Shown here piece by piece: positions 13,631 through 28,021 of a stretch of DNA of 64,000 bases. The translations under genes were made by a program, and so were the position numbers. A model generated the notes under the pieces. The model worked only from the letters and a program-made list of their open reading frames with translations. It did not search any database and was not told where the DNA came from. Each line of letters starts with the position of its first letter. Positions within the stretch are counted from its first letter, which is position 1. Origin of the DNA: Diatrype stigma (lineage: Eukaryota; Ascomycota; Sordariomycetes; Xylariales; Diatrypaceae); NCBI GenBank assembly GCA_022225965.2, contig JAKJXP020000048.1, positions 256,876-320,875 of the forward strand. The letters are read 5' to 3'.

Positions 13631-13862
13631 CGTATGGCAAATAAGGTTAGGCCCATGCTAATAAGATTAAAGCGGTTATATAAATAATCGTTAATCGGTT
13701 ATAACCTTTATTTCGATGCGGTATACCGTAACGGCGTAAAATGGCAAATTAAAAGTTCTTGTATTTCGAAAAGTATCGTATATTTAAACGGAACAATACC
13801 AGTTAGTTTCTAAACTTAATATAAAAAGGGTATTAAGAACGGCTTCGTTTTCCGAAGGCGTT

Positions 13863-13872
13863 TAAGGGGCTG
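13863..13872 (+). other. Polypurine tract of copia-1
   Basis: TAAGGGGCTG abuts the 3' LTR, the expected site of plus-strand priming. The second copia element has an equivalent TAAGGGGTG in the same place. Confidence 0.6.
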
Positions 13873-14008
13873 TGTTACGTGGTTAATGCTTTAATGGCAT
13901 TACCTATACCTAAGTAACCGCTTTTTAGCATTCCACCTGTTTAGATTTTTTTGAATTTACATTATTAGTTTTTTTCCTGCAGCTGCTTTTTGCTTTGCAC
14001 CTGCAATA
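13873..14008 (+). repeat. 3' LTR of copia-1
   Basis: 136-bp copy of 7969-8104. Most differences are T or A here against C or G in the 5' copy, except in the outer about 30 bases, where this copy keeps C/G. Confidence 0.92.
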
Positions 14009-14013
14009 ATTAG

Positions 14014-16105
14014 TGAAGCGCAATTACAGCCAATCAGGAAACGCACGACCGGAAATCGGAGGTGGAAAATGTGGAGATGTGATGGCTTGGTGGCAGTTGC
14101 AGAGACAAATTTTGATGTTCCCATATACCTCAAGTATTATAACATCGAGTTGTATCTTCTGATCGTCGTCCGCACTTGCTTATTGCAGGTAATACGCAGG
14201 TTTATCACTTTACTTTGTGCCACAGAGTTTGACAACAGGCCATCCGATATACTTCATCGCATCTGCAAACGCATTTCCCCTCTTGAAGGACAACCTGGAG
14301 AACAATTCGAGCAATCCATTTTATAGTACCAGTAGCTTTCATCGACACAAGATGCCAGATACCTGCTTCGGTCTACAGGATACTGTGAAGGTATCATGTG
14401 CAGGTGGTACTCGGAACAGTGGTGTAGTGTAGCAAGGAGGCGGGTGGTAGGATGCACTGCAGGCAGGTCGTATTCCGGCTACCTAGGTAGGACAGCTTAC
14501 AATTTACCCCGGAGACGAGATGCAGAGTGCTACTACGTACTCTATCTAGGCTACGGACAAGGTGTGATGCATTCGAGGATGCTATGCACACGGATGTTAT
14601 AGCCTGCACGGTGGTCACACAGGGAGATTATACGATACGGTGGTCTCTTATCCTGCCTGCTTGTCCGCTTGTCCACCTACCTACACCTTCAACATCCCGA
14701 CACCGACGAAGGATCTTAGGTATGTAGGTAGGCAGAGGTATGTATGTAGGCAGGTGGCAGGTGAGGAGTTGATGTTTGCAACCTGAAAATGTGGTGCTAT
14801 AGGCTTGTCTGGCCTTCAATGCGCTCGATGCAGTACATGACTGGTCTAGTCCCGATCTCATGCCCCTCACCCACGTTGGCTCAGACCGCTCCTCCGAGTC
14901 ATACCTACAACATCCGGTGTGAATCTCTTACCACTGGCTCTACACCAGTTGTTGTATTAACTCTGCATCCAAACAGCAAAGGGGTCATGGTAACTCATGA
15001 TATCTCAATGTTGATATTCCAATATTCCAGACAAGAATATGAAGTGAAGCTTCTCCCCGCTTTACTTGCATCATATGCCCGTGCTCATACCCATGATAGC
15101 TGGGATACCTAGCATACCTAGGCTGCTAGGCAGGCAGAGGATCTTGTAGAGGATCTTACGCCCAGCAGCGAGCCAATCATTTTACACAGACCCTAGCTTT
15201 ATAGCTAATGCATGTCAGGTGGGTACCTAGCAATCCGGTCCACGAACGTGCGTCGGGCTCAACTAGACTAGCGTATAAGCTGCTCGTAAATTTGCAGCCG
15301 CGCCCAGAATAGGAAGCGTCTTACCTCTCAAGTGGCTCTATACTGCACTTGCTGTGCCAGTTGCTCTGTGAGCCTTACTACGTAGTAGTTACCTTGGTCT
15401 AGGGTGAAGGTTGTGGTGGGGTTCGTAGGTTTTCCTATAGCGTTGAGGGGTGGCTTGAGCAGAGCATTGCAGGAACTCACAATCCAGCGCTTAACGACAC
15501 CTCAACCTCATCGAAGTCTTCAGTCTTAGCCAATCTCTAAGTATAAAATTTGATATCACTGTCAAGCGCAGTACAATCCTGGTATGGATGCAGCCAGCCC
15601 CGGGGTCAAGTTGCGATGCGTCCTGTGCATCAAGCAGTCGATGATCTCGATCCACGAACACTACCACAATTTCAACCGCGTGCAAATATCATTGTGAGTA
15701 CGTAATCGTCCGATACGAATCAAATACCGTAGTTGATATACTATCGTTCCAAGCTGGCCATACCAACAGCACCTGCCTACTATACCCCGCCATCTCGCTT
15801 CATCTTGTTGCTAGGACTTCGTGGATCACGAACTTAGTGTGGTATCTACCAATCGACCAATGTAGCAGATAAAGTGGCAGTAGTCGATATTACATTGGTT
15901 AGGTAATTGTAGAAACGATCATTGGACAACTTCACTCTGATTACTACTTCGCATTGAAATTCGCAGGTAGCAGGAGAATTCATATAATCTCATTACGTAA
16001 TGACAATTCCGTATAAGCCTGCAGGTGCCGTCCGCCGTCCTCCTTACCTAGCTCGTGACATGCAGGATGTTCAGCAAGTTAAGTCGCTATATTATCTATA
16101 TACCT
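14014..16105. other. Gene-free spacer between two copia elements
   Basis: About 2.1 kb of ordinary base composition between two RIP-mutated elements. It is rich in CTAGGTA/GTAGGTA-type words (for example near 14,480 and 14,715-14,760). A short open stretch at 14789-15112 has no recognisable family or splice context. I find no supported gene. Confidence 0.5.
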
Positions 16106-16110
16106 AGGTA

Positions 16111-16323
16111 TGTCGCATCCGTAATATAAAAGTAAAATGGCTTATTGGCATCGGATTATCAATTATCTCTATAAAAACAAAAAAAAACAAAAGAAACGAT
16201 AAGCGTTACTCTTCTTGTACATCCAATTTGTATAGGAGAAATAAAGATAATGGATCCAAGCCCGTATGTTCCTTTAAGTAGCTGGATACGCTATTAAGGG
16301 ACTAAGCTAGCCTAAATATAATA
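16111..16323 (-). repeat. 3' LTR of copia-2
   Basis: 213 bp, beginning TGTCGCATCC on the + strand and ending in ATAATA. Homologous to 22815-23026. The outer (left) half keeps CpA/TpG; the inner half is mutated. Confidence 0.92.
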
Positions 16324-16333
16324 CACCCCTTAG
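16324..16333 (-). other. Polypurine tract of copia-2
   Basis: CACCCCTTAG on the + strand reads CTAAGGGGTG on the - strand and abuts the 3' LTR, matching the tract of copia-1. Confidence 0.55.
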
Positions 16334-18124
16334 GCTAATTAAAATAATTAATTTTAATTGGCCTAATAAACAAAGGCATTGCAATTACTTATTTAGGCCT
16401 TAAATGTATTTCCTAAATTGTTAGCTAAATTTAATAATAAAGAAAAAAGTTTATTTATATATATAAATTAAACCCTTAATCTTTAAATTTTGGGTTAATC
16501 GGTAGAAAGTGCCGAATAATAAATAGGATGCGCCTATACGGTTATATCAAATGGCCCCATTTCCCTTTCGGCCGTAAAAAATAGGTTCCGAAATTTTTCC
16601 GTAATTCGCAATTGCCGGTAGCCGAAAATTGTAATATTAACTATTTATACCTAATTTATATAAGCGCGGCCATAATTTTTATTTTTGCAAGTATATTTTA
16701 AATATATAACTTTAAATAAATAAAAAATTCCTATCCAAATAACGAAAAGCTGGTTTATCGTTAATAATTAAAGATTCCTTTCTTATAAAATGGGCTTTAA
16801 TAAACGCTTTATTCGGCCTATTATATAAAGGCGCTTTTAGTTATAATAAAGGTAATAAATTCATGAAAAACCGGAATAACCTTAAAACCTAGCGGTATAG
16901 TATCTTATTAAAACGAAATTAGCCGATAAGCCGATATACGAAACAAGCAAAAATACGCCTATTCGAAATATAAAACCGTTAGATTTCGTTATTACCGAAA
17001 GAAAAAAGAAGAAAAATCGACATAATATATTTAATGGGTTATAAGAAAAATCCTATGGTTCCTTCGGAAATTATAAGCGAATGCCGTAAAATAAACGTTA
17101 AAACAATGCCGCGGATTAAGTTTTAAAAGAAATTAAGTTCCTTTTTTAATATAAATAAAATCCGGCAAGTACCATTATTTTGTTATTTTAATTAATTTTT
17201 AATTAAATAAATTATAATATTAAACTTTAAATGCGATCCTTTTATTTGGTTATTTCGAAACGGATAACTTCGAAATTCGTTATTTTAATTCTTGCCGGCA
17301 ATTTTGACCTTTTTTCGGATGTCCCTTATATATAAAAGTCCCCTGAATTATTCGAATTTCGCTTAGGATAAGGCCTTTATAAAGCCGTCGGCGGGCATTT
17401 TGCTTATTTTGAAATACTTTATTATAAAAATGCCGTTACGAAATTCCTGCTTTAATTATATGTTTTATATATTAACGTAACGAAGCCGTATATTTAGCCG
17501 GCGATTCTTGTTTATTATAAAACGTATAATTTATTAATTATTATAAAAAATGCAAAAAATATCCTTTAGGTTTAAGCGTAAATCCCGGAAAAATCGTAAT
17601 AAAGCCATATTCTTTTTAGCGACGTATTTAACGCCGAAAAATTTTGCTTTAGTTATAAACGTTATTACGATTAATTGCAATCTTAATCTTTAAGCTATAG
17701 GCCTTTCGTATAACATAATTACATATCCATATATTAATTTCCGGAACTTTTCGTTATTCGCAAAGGAAGCATTTAACGTTATAACTAAGGCTTTTTCGTA
17801 TTTATCGTTATATTCGATAGCGAAAAACCTAATAACGTATAAATATCGTATAATATAATTTGCAGCAACGTAATATTCGGGAAATGGATTAATAAAAAAA
17901 CGGAAAAGTTATAATATTACGTAAGTTATATCCGGCCTTATTATTATTGCGGCATAAAAAATGAATCCGACCTTTTTTTAAAACTCGTATATGAATTCCT
18001 TAAAGGCTTTATTTTTAAATTTTTTAAAAGGCCATATAAAAAGGAAAATAATTAAAAGGTTTATTCGGTTATTTGCAAATCCGAAACGCTTTACGATTTT
18101 ATCGATATAAGTATTTAAATAAAG

Positions 18125-18346
18125 TTATACGGTATTCTTATTTCGATTACGAATAATCCGAATTCCGAAAAACCACTTTATTGCCCCTTTATTTCGCATT
18201 TCGTATTTCGATTTAAAGTACTTAATTAAATCGTTTATACTTTGCCTATTCTTCTTTTTATTAAGGACCAGAATATTATTTACGTATATAAATAGCAACA
18301 TTTTGTTATTAATAAATACGCATGGTTTTTCCGTAAAAGGTTCCAT
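18125..18346 (-). pseudogene. Copia reverse transcriptase fragment
   Basis: An open stretch on the - strand carries FIYVNNILVLNKKKN (the copia YVDD box with both Asp residues changed to Asn) followed by KSKYEMRNKGAIKWFFGIRI, which matches the FEMxDLGxxxWFLGI motif of copia RVT_2 domains. It lies within a degraded pol gene, so it is a relic. Confidence 0.88.
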
Positions 18347-19472
18347 ATTTCCTTGCTTTAATGTTATAATAATTTCGTTATATCATAATAAAAATAATTC
18401 TTTAAGTCCGTATAGGGCTTTATCGAATTCGGCTATAGTTGCCGTTTTTTTATTAAGCTTATAAAAGCCAAGCTTATTATATTCCTTAAGCAGGTATATA
18501 TAAATAAGTTTTTTCGATTTGTTTATTCGATTTTCGAAAAAGGCGTTAATAATATCGTATTAATTGCAATTAAGGTTATGTTTCGTAATAACTATTATTA
18601 TTATATAAAAAAAACAAATTATAAAAGTAATAACGTAAATATTTTTATTTAAGTCTTTTTATAAATCCTTTCGTATAATAATACGTATTTTATACCGATT
18701 TACGTAACCGTTTTTATTAAATTTATATATAAATATTCATTTTAAAGGCAATGGCTTTTTTTTAATAATCCCTTTATCGATTATTCTTTACGTTTTACGC
18801 TTTAGGAGGTTTCGGAATTCTTTTTTGTACGCCTCTTTAAATTCGGTTTTTTTTAAATAATAAGCGAATTTCTTATAATCCTTTAATGCCTTAAATAATT
18901 AATTCCGATATAATTTATAATTACTTTAGGCCGCATTTAAAAACACATTATAAAACGTATATAATTTGCCGTTTTTATTATCGGATTAATTTCTTTTTTT
19001 CGCGAGGAATACCGAGAAAATGTTTTGCTTAAGTTATGGCTTCCGCAAATTTTTTCGTATAGCAACCGTTTTATAAATTTGGACTTAAATCCTTCGAACC
19101 CTTTTTATTAGGAATGCTTATTTTGCGGTATTGCTTATTTCGGTATTTGTCGTTTTATTGGCATAATTATTAGGCCCAATCCAAGCCATTAAAGGCTCGG
19201 ACCGGTTAGCCGATATATTAGCATTATCCTAAAATCCGGAACCTTCCGTAGGCCCGGCTTTTATATCCGGTTTCAAAAATTCGTCCGCCGATTTATATTC
19301 GGCCTTGGAAGCAAACGTTATGTCCAATTTTTCGGCCAATTCGCCCGTATATTCCTGCCTTTTTGGTTTCTTTTTATTTTTTATATCCTTTACGGTAAAT
19401 AACGGTATAACGAATCTAATTCTTAGGCGAAAAATTAGCGACTGTTTTAATTATTTATTTGTAATACATAAT

Positions 19473-19607
19473 AATGGCTATTCGGTTATAGCATATAAAA
19501 ATGGCTATTCGGTAGTAATACGTAAAAATGGCTATTCGGCGGTAATACGTAAAAATAATTGCTTTAAGTTAATACGTAAAAATGGCTATTCGATAATAAT
19601 ACGTAAG
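19473..19607. repeat. 27-bp tandem repeat, five units, inside copia-2
   Basis: Five consecutive 27-bp units of the type AATGGCTATTCGG...ACGTAAA at 19473, 19500, 19527, 19554 and 19581. The fourth is the most diverged. The period is nine codons, so expansion would have kept the frame of the - strand polyprotein, between its integrase and reverse transcriptase parts. Confidence 0.8.
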
Positions 19608-20290
19608 GTTTTAAAGGCATCGTAATCGTTATTTTACCGTTAGGCGTTCCCTTAATTAAGCGATTCGGATATGCTTTCCGAAATAAAAAATCCTTTTGGC
19701 ACAGGTATATCGTTTTTAAAAAGGTTTGGAAGTTTTATTAATATATTTCCTTATAATAATAAAAATGCTTTTTTATTTTGTGCCCTTATTTCCGAGTTTT
19801 TATTTAGGGATTTTTTTATTATTATAAATAATGGCCGAATAAAATGAAGGATTTCGTCGAAAATTTCGATTAAGTTTTTTACGGAATCGTAATTTGGTCG
19901 TATTAATTTTAAGGGTTATAAACGGTTTTTCTGTTATATAAATAAGGCGTTTCTTTTGCTTTTATTTAAATCGAAAAATTTTTTTTCGTTAAATTTTACG
20001 TTCCGGCTATTAATTATCTTATGCAAAGTTAATACTTAAACGCAATATAAATTCGTAGCTATATATTTAATTAAATAACCGACGTTTATTTGAGGCTTAA
20101 TTTTGTAATAATTAAGGTATTTCTTTTTTTTTGCTTTGGTATTTAAAGGGTAACATTTATATCCATAAACGTATATTTCATTCCAATTAAGCCTAAAATC
20201 GGACGTTCGTAACTTATATCTTACGAATTACTTATAATAATTCTTAAACCATGAATTAAGCTTTTCGATAAAAAACATTTATTCGTTTTC

Positions 20291-20680
20291 CTAAATAGGA
20301 AAGATATTATATAAATAAACGGCTACCGCCTTAAATTTGGGCCATAAATCCGGTAATAACTTTGTAATATTTTTTATACATTTTGATTTTCGGTATATTA
20401 CATTTTCCGTTTTTTTCCTTTTTCCTATCGGTTTTTTCGTTCCAGGAGGAAATAATTTTAAATCGATGCCTTTATTTGCAGCCCAAATTTTAAAGGGTAG
20501 CGGTTTATTGCTTAGCAAGTTTATAAGCGTTATATTTTTATTTATTCTTATTTTATAAATACTAAAGCCGAAATGCCTTTTAATTTTCGCTTTAAAATTT
20601 AATATACTATTAAAAGCGTTCGTTTTTAATATTAAACGATAATATATTATGTAATTATTATATTTATTAAAAATATCCAA
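20291..20680 (-). pseudogene. Copia integrase fragment
   Basis: The open - strand frame has NKGIDLKLFPPGTKKPIGKR and ends KLLPDLWPKFKAVAVYLYNI. This resembles the C-terminal part of the copia integrase core (G-I-x..S-P-x..P-x-Q-N-G..ER, then LP..LW..A..Y..N..P). Missing acidic and Gln residues fit RIP. It supports the - orientation of the element. Confidence 0.75.
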
Positions 20681-22798
20681 CGAATATTTATTGCTATCGT
20701 ATAATTTCTTTATGAAAAATAGGTTAAGCCGAATTCGCCAAAACGGCTGCCGGAACCTATTTTCGAAGAGTTTTCGAAAGATAATCTGGCTTGTTTTATT
20801 CGTAAAATAAACCTTATAATGAATCGACGTTAATCCCTTAATCTTTATATGCTTAATCCGGTTAATTAAATGAATAAAAGCGTTAGCTTTTATATGCCTA
20901 GCCCTTAGGTGCTATAAAGCAACGGAATTTTCTTTGTTACGCGGAAGATTTCGAAACGGTTAATAATAATGTAATATACGTTATTAATCTTTTTGGAATA
21001 AACTAAATACCAATAACGTAAGTTTTAAGCCGAAAGAATAAAAAAAAGCTTTAATATATTGCGTTACCGTAATTTCAAATTTCTTTATTAAGCTTATTAT
21101 AATTACATTATTTTTCGGCGTTCCGTATTTTAATATTATGTCGTATTTCATTATTTATAATTCGGCCTTTTTTTTTAGCATTTTCCCAGAAATTATATTC
21201 GCATAAAATCCCGGAACGTATATTACGTTTTCGAACGTAAGATCCTTAATATTAAAACCGTTAAAACCGTTAAAAACGTTCTTTATTATTCGGATTCCTT
21301 TTTTATAAACATTTATAAATAAGTCCCCGATGAATATATAATTAAACGAATTAATAAGCTTTACGGATTTTTTTAATAAGAACCGGAAGTTATTTACGAC
21401 GTATATATTTACGTAATTGTTATATAATATCGATAAACATAAAAAATATATTCCGTATAATAAAAAAACGAAATCCGTTTTCGGTCCGTTACTGTTTAGA
21501 ATTATAATAACGGTATTACGGAATAGCTAACGTAATAAAAATTCCGAAAATTCGGATAAAACTTCTTTAAATTCTTCGAAAAAGTTTTTTTATTTAAATT
21601 TCTTAATGTTCCGTTTATATTGTTTAATAAAATTTTTCTTTAGCTTAAACTTATTCGGATAAAACTTCTTTTCGAAAGCGCAAAGGATTATATGATAGTT
21701 TTTCGGCTATTACGTATATTTTATTCTAAAAATCGAATAAAAATAATCGTAAGTTTTTCGAATATTATTATTTCCGAAAATAAAAAAAACGTAACCGTAT
21801 TTTTCTTTTTTTTAATTCCTAACGTAACTAATAAATAATTTTCCAATAATTCGGAAGTTTATACCTTTTTCGTTATGGATAATTTTCGTAATCTTATTAA
21901 TTATATGTTAATAAAATATTTAAATAAAAACAACCTTTTTAATGCAAATTAAGAAATCGTTTATTGCTAAAGGGCCTTAAATATTAGGAATATTATAAGT
22001 TTTAGCATCGAAACGGGCCTTTTTTTACTTTTTGTACCACTTTTCGAAATTGGTCGATTTCGAGGTTTTCAATAAGCTGCGGTACGCCTTTTAAACGGCT
22101 TTTCGTTCGGCCGTAAATATAAGGGATATATTACGTCGAAAGGCTCGGACCGTTCTTTGAAAGGAACCGTTAATCGGCGTATTTTATAATTACGAATTGT
22201 TTATTATTAAGTTAATTCATTTTTAAAGCTTTATATAAATCGTTATTTTAATTTAATAATCTTAAAAAAAAATTCGAGCGTCGGTTTATATAATTTAAAG
22301 GATTTTTTTTTCCGTTATATTAAAGGTATTTGCTAAAATAAAAATGGGTTTTTTCCTAACGGGATTATTTTTTGGGACTTGTTTAATAGCCCATTTTTCG
22401 AGCTTTCGTCGATATTCGATTTTTAATCTTTAATTTTTCTCCTCGATGGCGGCCGTAAAAATTGAAATTACGGATCGTTTAAATTCGAAACCGTTAATAT
22501 CGGGATTTACGTACGGCCAAATCTGAATAAAATAATCCTGCCTTTAATAATAGTTAAACCATCGTGTTTAATTTTATGTTCGTAATAAAGCCGTCGTTAA
22601 TTATATTTCCTTATTAAATATCGTGCTTTATTATTAAATCTAATTTAACTTTAAAATCGTAATATTTTCATTCGGAATTTAAAATATTAATGCGTCGATT
22701 TATTTATATTTATACATAAAAAAACCAGCTTTTAAGAAATTTATTTAGCTAACTTTATACGATTTAATATAACGAATAAAGCTTTATAATTAATTAAA

Positions 22799-22814
22799 GC
22801 ATCGGGCTTATAAT
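22799..22814 (-). other. Candidate primer binding site, copia-2 (half-tRNA type)
   Basis: On the - strand the bases after the 5' LTR read ATTATAAGCCCGATGC. TTATAAGCCC is one G-to-A change from TTATGAGCCC, the complement of the initiator tRNA-Met anticodon arm. The same kind of site follows the 5' LTR of copia-1. Confidence 0.5.
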
Positions 22815-23026
22815 TATCGCATCCGCAATATAAAAATAAAATAACTTATTAATATTGAATTATTAATTATTTCTATAGAAAAAAAAAAAGCAAAAAAAAC
22901 GGTAAGCGCTATTCTTTTCGTATACCCAATTTATATGGAAGAAATAAGGGTAATGGACCCAAGTCCGTGCGCTCCCTTAGGTGGCTGGGTACGCCACTAA
23001 GGGATTAAGCTAGCCTAAATGTAACA
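22815..23026 (-). repeat. 5' LTR of copia-2
   Basis: 212 bp, homologous to 16111-16323. On the + strand it starts TATCGCATCC and ends ATGTAACA. The outer (right) half is well preserved; the inner half has lost CpA/TpG. Confidence 0.92.
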
Positions 23027-23031
23027 AGGTA

Positions 23032-24687
23032 GTTTAGTTGGTATAGGTACCTAAGTTAGGGCGACCCATATCCCGAGACCGGAAGTCTCAATCTCTCCAC
23101 TTACTATAACCTACCGCAGAGCAATATCGTGACATTCCAAGGATACTAGGGTGGTATGCAGACCTTGGAATATTTCGTCTGGGTTCCATGGCCCGTCAAT
23201 CTACCCAACCCCAATGCCGAGTTGAAATATATGTGCGCAGGAGTAAAGAGGGGAGGGGGAAGAGAGGCATGTCAAATGGTCCACGGATCTATCCAAGGAT
23301 CCAAGGATAAGCGAGGCGAGTAAGAATTAACTATCAAACCTGTCAGGGGGCGTCTCTGGCTGTATATCTGTTACTTGCCTACTTACTATGTACGGGCCAC
23401 GTTACCTCATTATGTGCGCTAACCGCAGGCCATTTTGATAAACACACGCACTTAGCGGCACCTACACGACAAAGCCTTTGGTATGTTCAGACTTCAAGTA
23501 CTTCGTCGAGGCATATCAGAAAGTTCAGGTGTGCAAATGGACAGTAGGTAGGCTGTGGTGTGGTGATATGGTGTGGTGGTACGGCGGCGGGCCGGAACCT
23601 TGGCCGGTTCTGCATTAGCGCTACCTTATATGCACGTACAGGACGGCACGCCCGAAAGCTGCTTCAACGCTTGGAACAACCATTTCTGGTATACGATGCT
23701 ACCGGTTACTGGTCGAGGTAAACACCACTCCAATCATGTCATGTCAATTAGTCCGTTGCCTACCTGGCTGATCTGTACCCCAGAAGAACGCCGTACCTGG
23801 CCTCTCCTGGGCAACGAGGCCACTACTCGCCACTACTGCACATGCCAGTCTCTGTGACAGGAGTGCATAGCTACTTACAGCATCGCCTTTCCGGAATAGG
23901 GAAGTGAAGATATAAAGAACCGTATGTATAACACTACCAACGATATAGGTAGACCAGTGGCTGCCTCCAAATCAACCTGAGCGATTCTAGCCACTTCTAT
24001 TTCCGAATGTTCCCCGAGAGAGGAGAGGTGAGCTATAGCCTACTCCAAGAATCAATACAATCAAATGTCAAGTCAACAAATAGTTGTGTCCTTACATAGT
24101 TCCATTGGAACAACCTAAAGGTTATCCGTATTGTCAATTGATACGACAGCGGCAGGTGCTATATAAAGATAAGGGCTATTGCTACACTGAGAAGATGGCG
24201 GAAGACCATAAGCGGCAGTCACAGCAGGGTGCCCGAGTATCAATAAAACTTAGGCCTTGCATACTCATAGTCTTACGAAGACCCCTTCCTTCTGAGAACT
24301 CAATATATTGGACCTTTCTCGTGGAGAACAGCGCACAGGTTACCTTATTAACGGGCATTGGTCTGAAAGTTAATTAGGCCAATGTGGTAGACTGCTATAA
24401 AGGCTTCGAAGTCAAGGGCGAATCCAAGGCCACCCCCCATCGCCCCTTTTTCTTTTCTTTTCTTTTCTTTCTTACCCCCTACCTATAAGCTTCAGAGACT
24501 ATAAGCCTGTATTCACATAACTTTATAGTGTTATACTCTATTTATGATCTACTTTCATACCTTACCTTTCTATTACCACCTGCGTCTAACCTGTTATATA
24601 GTCGACGGTTCACCAATAGTAACATCGAAGCGTTATATCGCGGCCACTTGATATACTATTTATACATATATAAGAAAACCTACCTAA
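23032..24687. other. Intergenic region with a TTTTC microsatellite
   Basis: Non-repetitive sequence between copia-2 and the esterase 3' end. A (TTTTC)n tract lies at about 24448-24472. Short open frames at 23573-23857 and 24084-24377 have no family resemblance and no ATG in good context, so I do not call genes. Confidence 0.5.
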
Positions 24688-26748
<2,061 letters not shown>

Positions 26749-27483
26749 AGTGAGCCGCCTTACGGATTGGAATCAATTGATGTTTTCCAATAGCATCACA
26801 GACGGAAAGAAGAAATATTTCTCGTTTTGTGGTCCTTTCATCCGAAGATAGTGATCTTAAGAGAATACAATGCTGTGTAACAATTGCTTTCCCCGCATAG
26901 TGTTGATTGGCCGACGATATTACCATCTCTTGGAGGGCTAAAAATGTCGTGATATTGGACCTAGATAGGGGAGCTCGAATTACCTAATAGGGTAGATCAC
27001 CCACAAGTGGCTTGGCACCCCCTATATTTCGTATATAATAGACCTCTACCACCCCTTAGACTAGAGATCGATATTGTTACTTGATGATAATAAATCTACT
27101 TCCGAAGCACTGCAAACTTGATAATCTGAATGCAACGAAAAAGGGCCTCGTGACCTTTGCAGTGATCCCTCCATGTAGGCCAACATAATATACCTACCGC
27201 AGACAACCCCTTTCCTTCTGAGTGTCAGGGGATTGTCCACACTGAGTGAAAGGCAGAAGATGAATACTGTAGTATAGGTGGAATCTAGAAGAGCAACAAA
27301 TCTGCCCCTTCCTAAGAACTAGGAGGGCGAAGCCCTCCATATATAGGGTCGCTGGTGGGTCGCCGCTACTATAGTGCTATCTTGCATACGTCCATGACAC
27401 AGAGGTATGACTTGCTATATCTGATTATATTTGAATATCCTAGTTCGATATACTGTAGGATACGGAGCGATTTAGTCATGATA
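26749..27483. other. Upstream region of the esterase, no gene seen
   Basis: Non-repetitive DNA with many stops. It probably includes the esterase promoter. No coding region is supported. Confidence 0.45.
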
Positions 27484-27798
27484 TGAATCCCCGAAGCCCC
27501 CTTAATAATGGACGACTTCACAGTCTCGGCTTACGATATCAACAGAGCAATTGGAAGATCATCCCTGTTGAAGTCCATCCGCTTCAAGGAAGCCGATGTG
27601 AGAGATATAGTATCTCGAGTCCTTCCCTTATGAAATGGTTACCGCTTCTTCTCCGAGCAAGCAGCTATGTACTCGAAGACCACGGAGCAGAAGTTTACGT
27701 CCTCACTCGATGCTGGGAAGCTTTCCAATGTCATAGATGAATTTTGGCGGACTGCCAAAGTCTGTTGCGATACATGGACCAGGAGATGCTATGCATGA
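27484..27798 (+). pseudogene. Possible gene relic, family not recognised
   Basis: One + strand frame reads through from 27487 to 27798 apart from one TGA at 27631-27633, with another TGA at 27484-27486. The translation around the stop is protein-like (for example DFTVSAYDINRAIGRSSLLK before it and GYRFFSEQAAMYSKTTEQKF after it). Both stops could come from single CGA-to-TGA changes. I do not recognise the family, and a chance open frame is a real alternative. Confidence 0.22.
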
Positions 27799-28021
27799 TC
27801 ATAAAAATCTGATCCTCTGACTTTGTAACCCTGGTTGACATGCTTATGATGTTGAAGATTACCCGGCTTTACACCGTGGTGCCACATTTGCTCCGTGTCA
27901 TTGACGGCCTAACAAACTTCCCCTATTTCGTAATTGAGCCTATCACCTATCGACGTTGACGGACCCGGCAAAAGGTGGATTAGAATGTTCGGTCCTGGCC
28001 CCGCCTCCCGCTCGGTAGACG

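Larger units (their letters stand above)
7969..14008 (+). mobile_element. Ty1/copia LTR retrotransposon, RIP-degraded (copia-1)
   Basis: A complete element of about 6.0 kb with 136-bp LTRs at 7969-8104 and 13873-14008, flanked by the 5-bp target duplication ATTAG (7964-7968 and 14009-14013). The LTRs start TGTT and end AATA, consistent with TGTT...AACA after CpA-to-TpA mutation. The interior is AT-rich and full of stops, but the + strand still reads as copia pol: LYGLR, then IYINDIFIIG (the copia YVDD box) near 12,690-12,720, a SRLNISFIISKLYK-like stretch near 13,040, and a terminal DMVTNGFTKAL motif of the RNase H end near 13,580. A half-tRNA-type primer site and a polypurine tract sit at the expected places. 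It cannot encode functional proteins now. Confidence 0.93.
16111..23026 (-). mobile_element. Ty1/copia LTR retrotransposon, RIP-degraded (copia-2)
   Basis: A complete element of about 6.9 kb on the - strand. LTRs are 16111-16323 (3' LTR) and 22815-23026 (5' LTR), flanked by AGGTA at 16106-16110 and 23027-23031. On the - strand the order runs from gag side (right) to pol end (left): an integrase fragment at 20291-20680 and a reverse transcriptase fragment at 18125-18346. The primer site beside the right LTR and the purine tract beside the left LTR agree with this orientation. Sequence is AT-rich with CpG kept, as expected for RIP. The LTR sequence differs from that of copia-1, so this is a different family. 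Confidence 0.93.

Noticed and set aside
16106..23031. Considered a giant mobile element (Starship-type) or a single composite repeat
   Set aside because: The boundaries are those of an ordinary LTR element with 5-bp duplications, and no tyrosine recombinase captain gene is visible.
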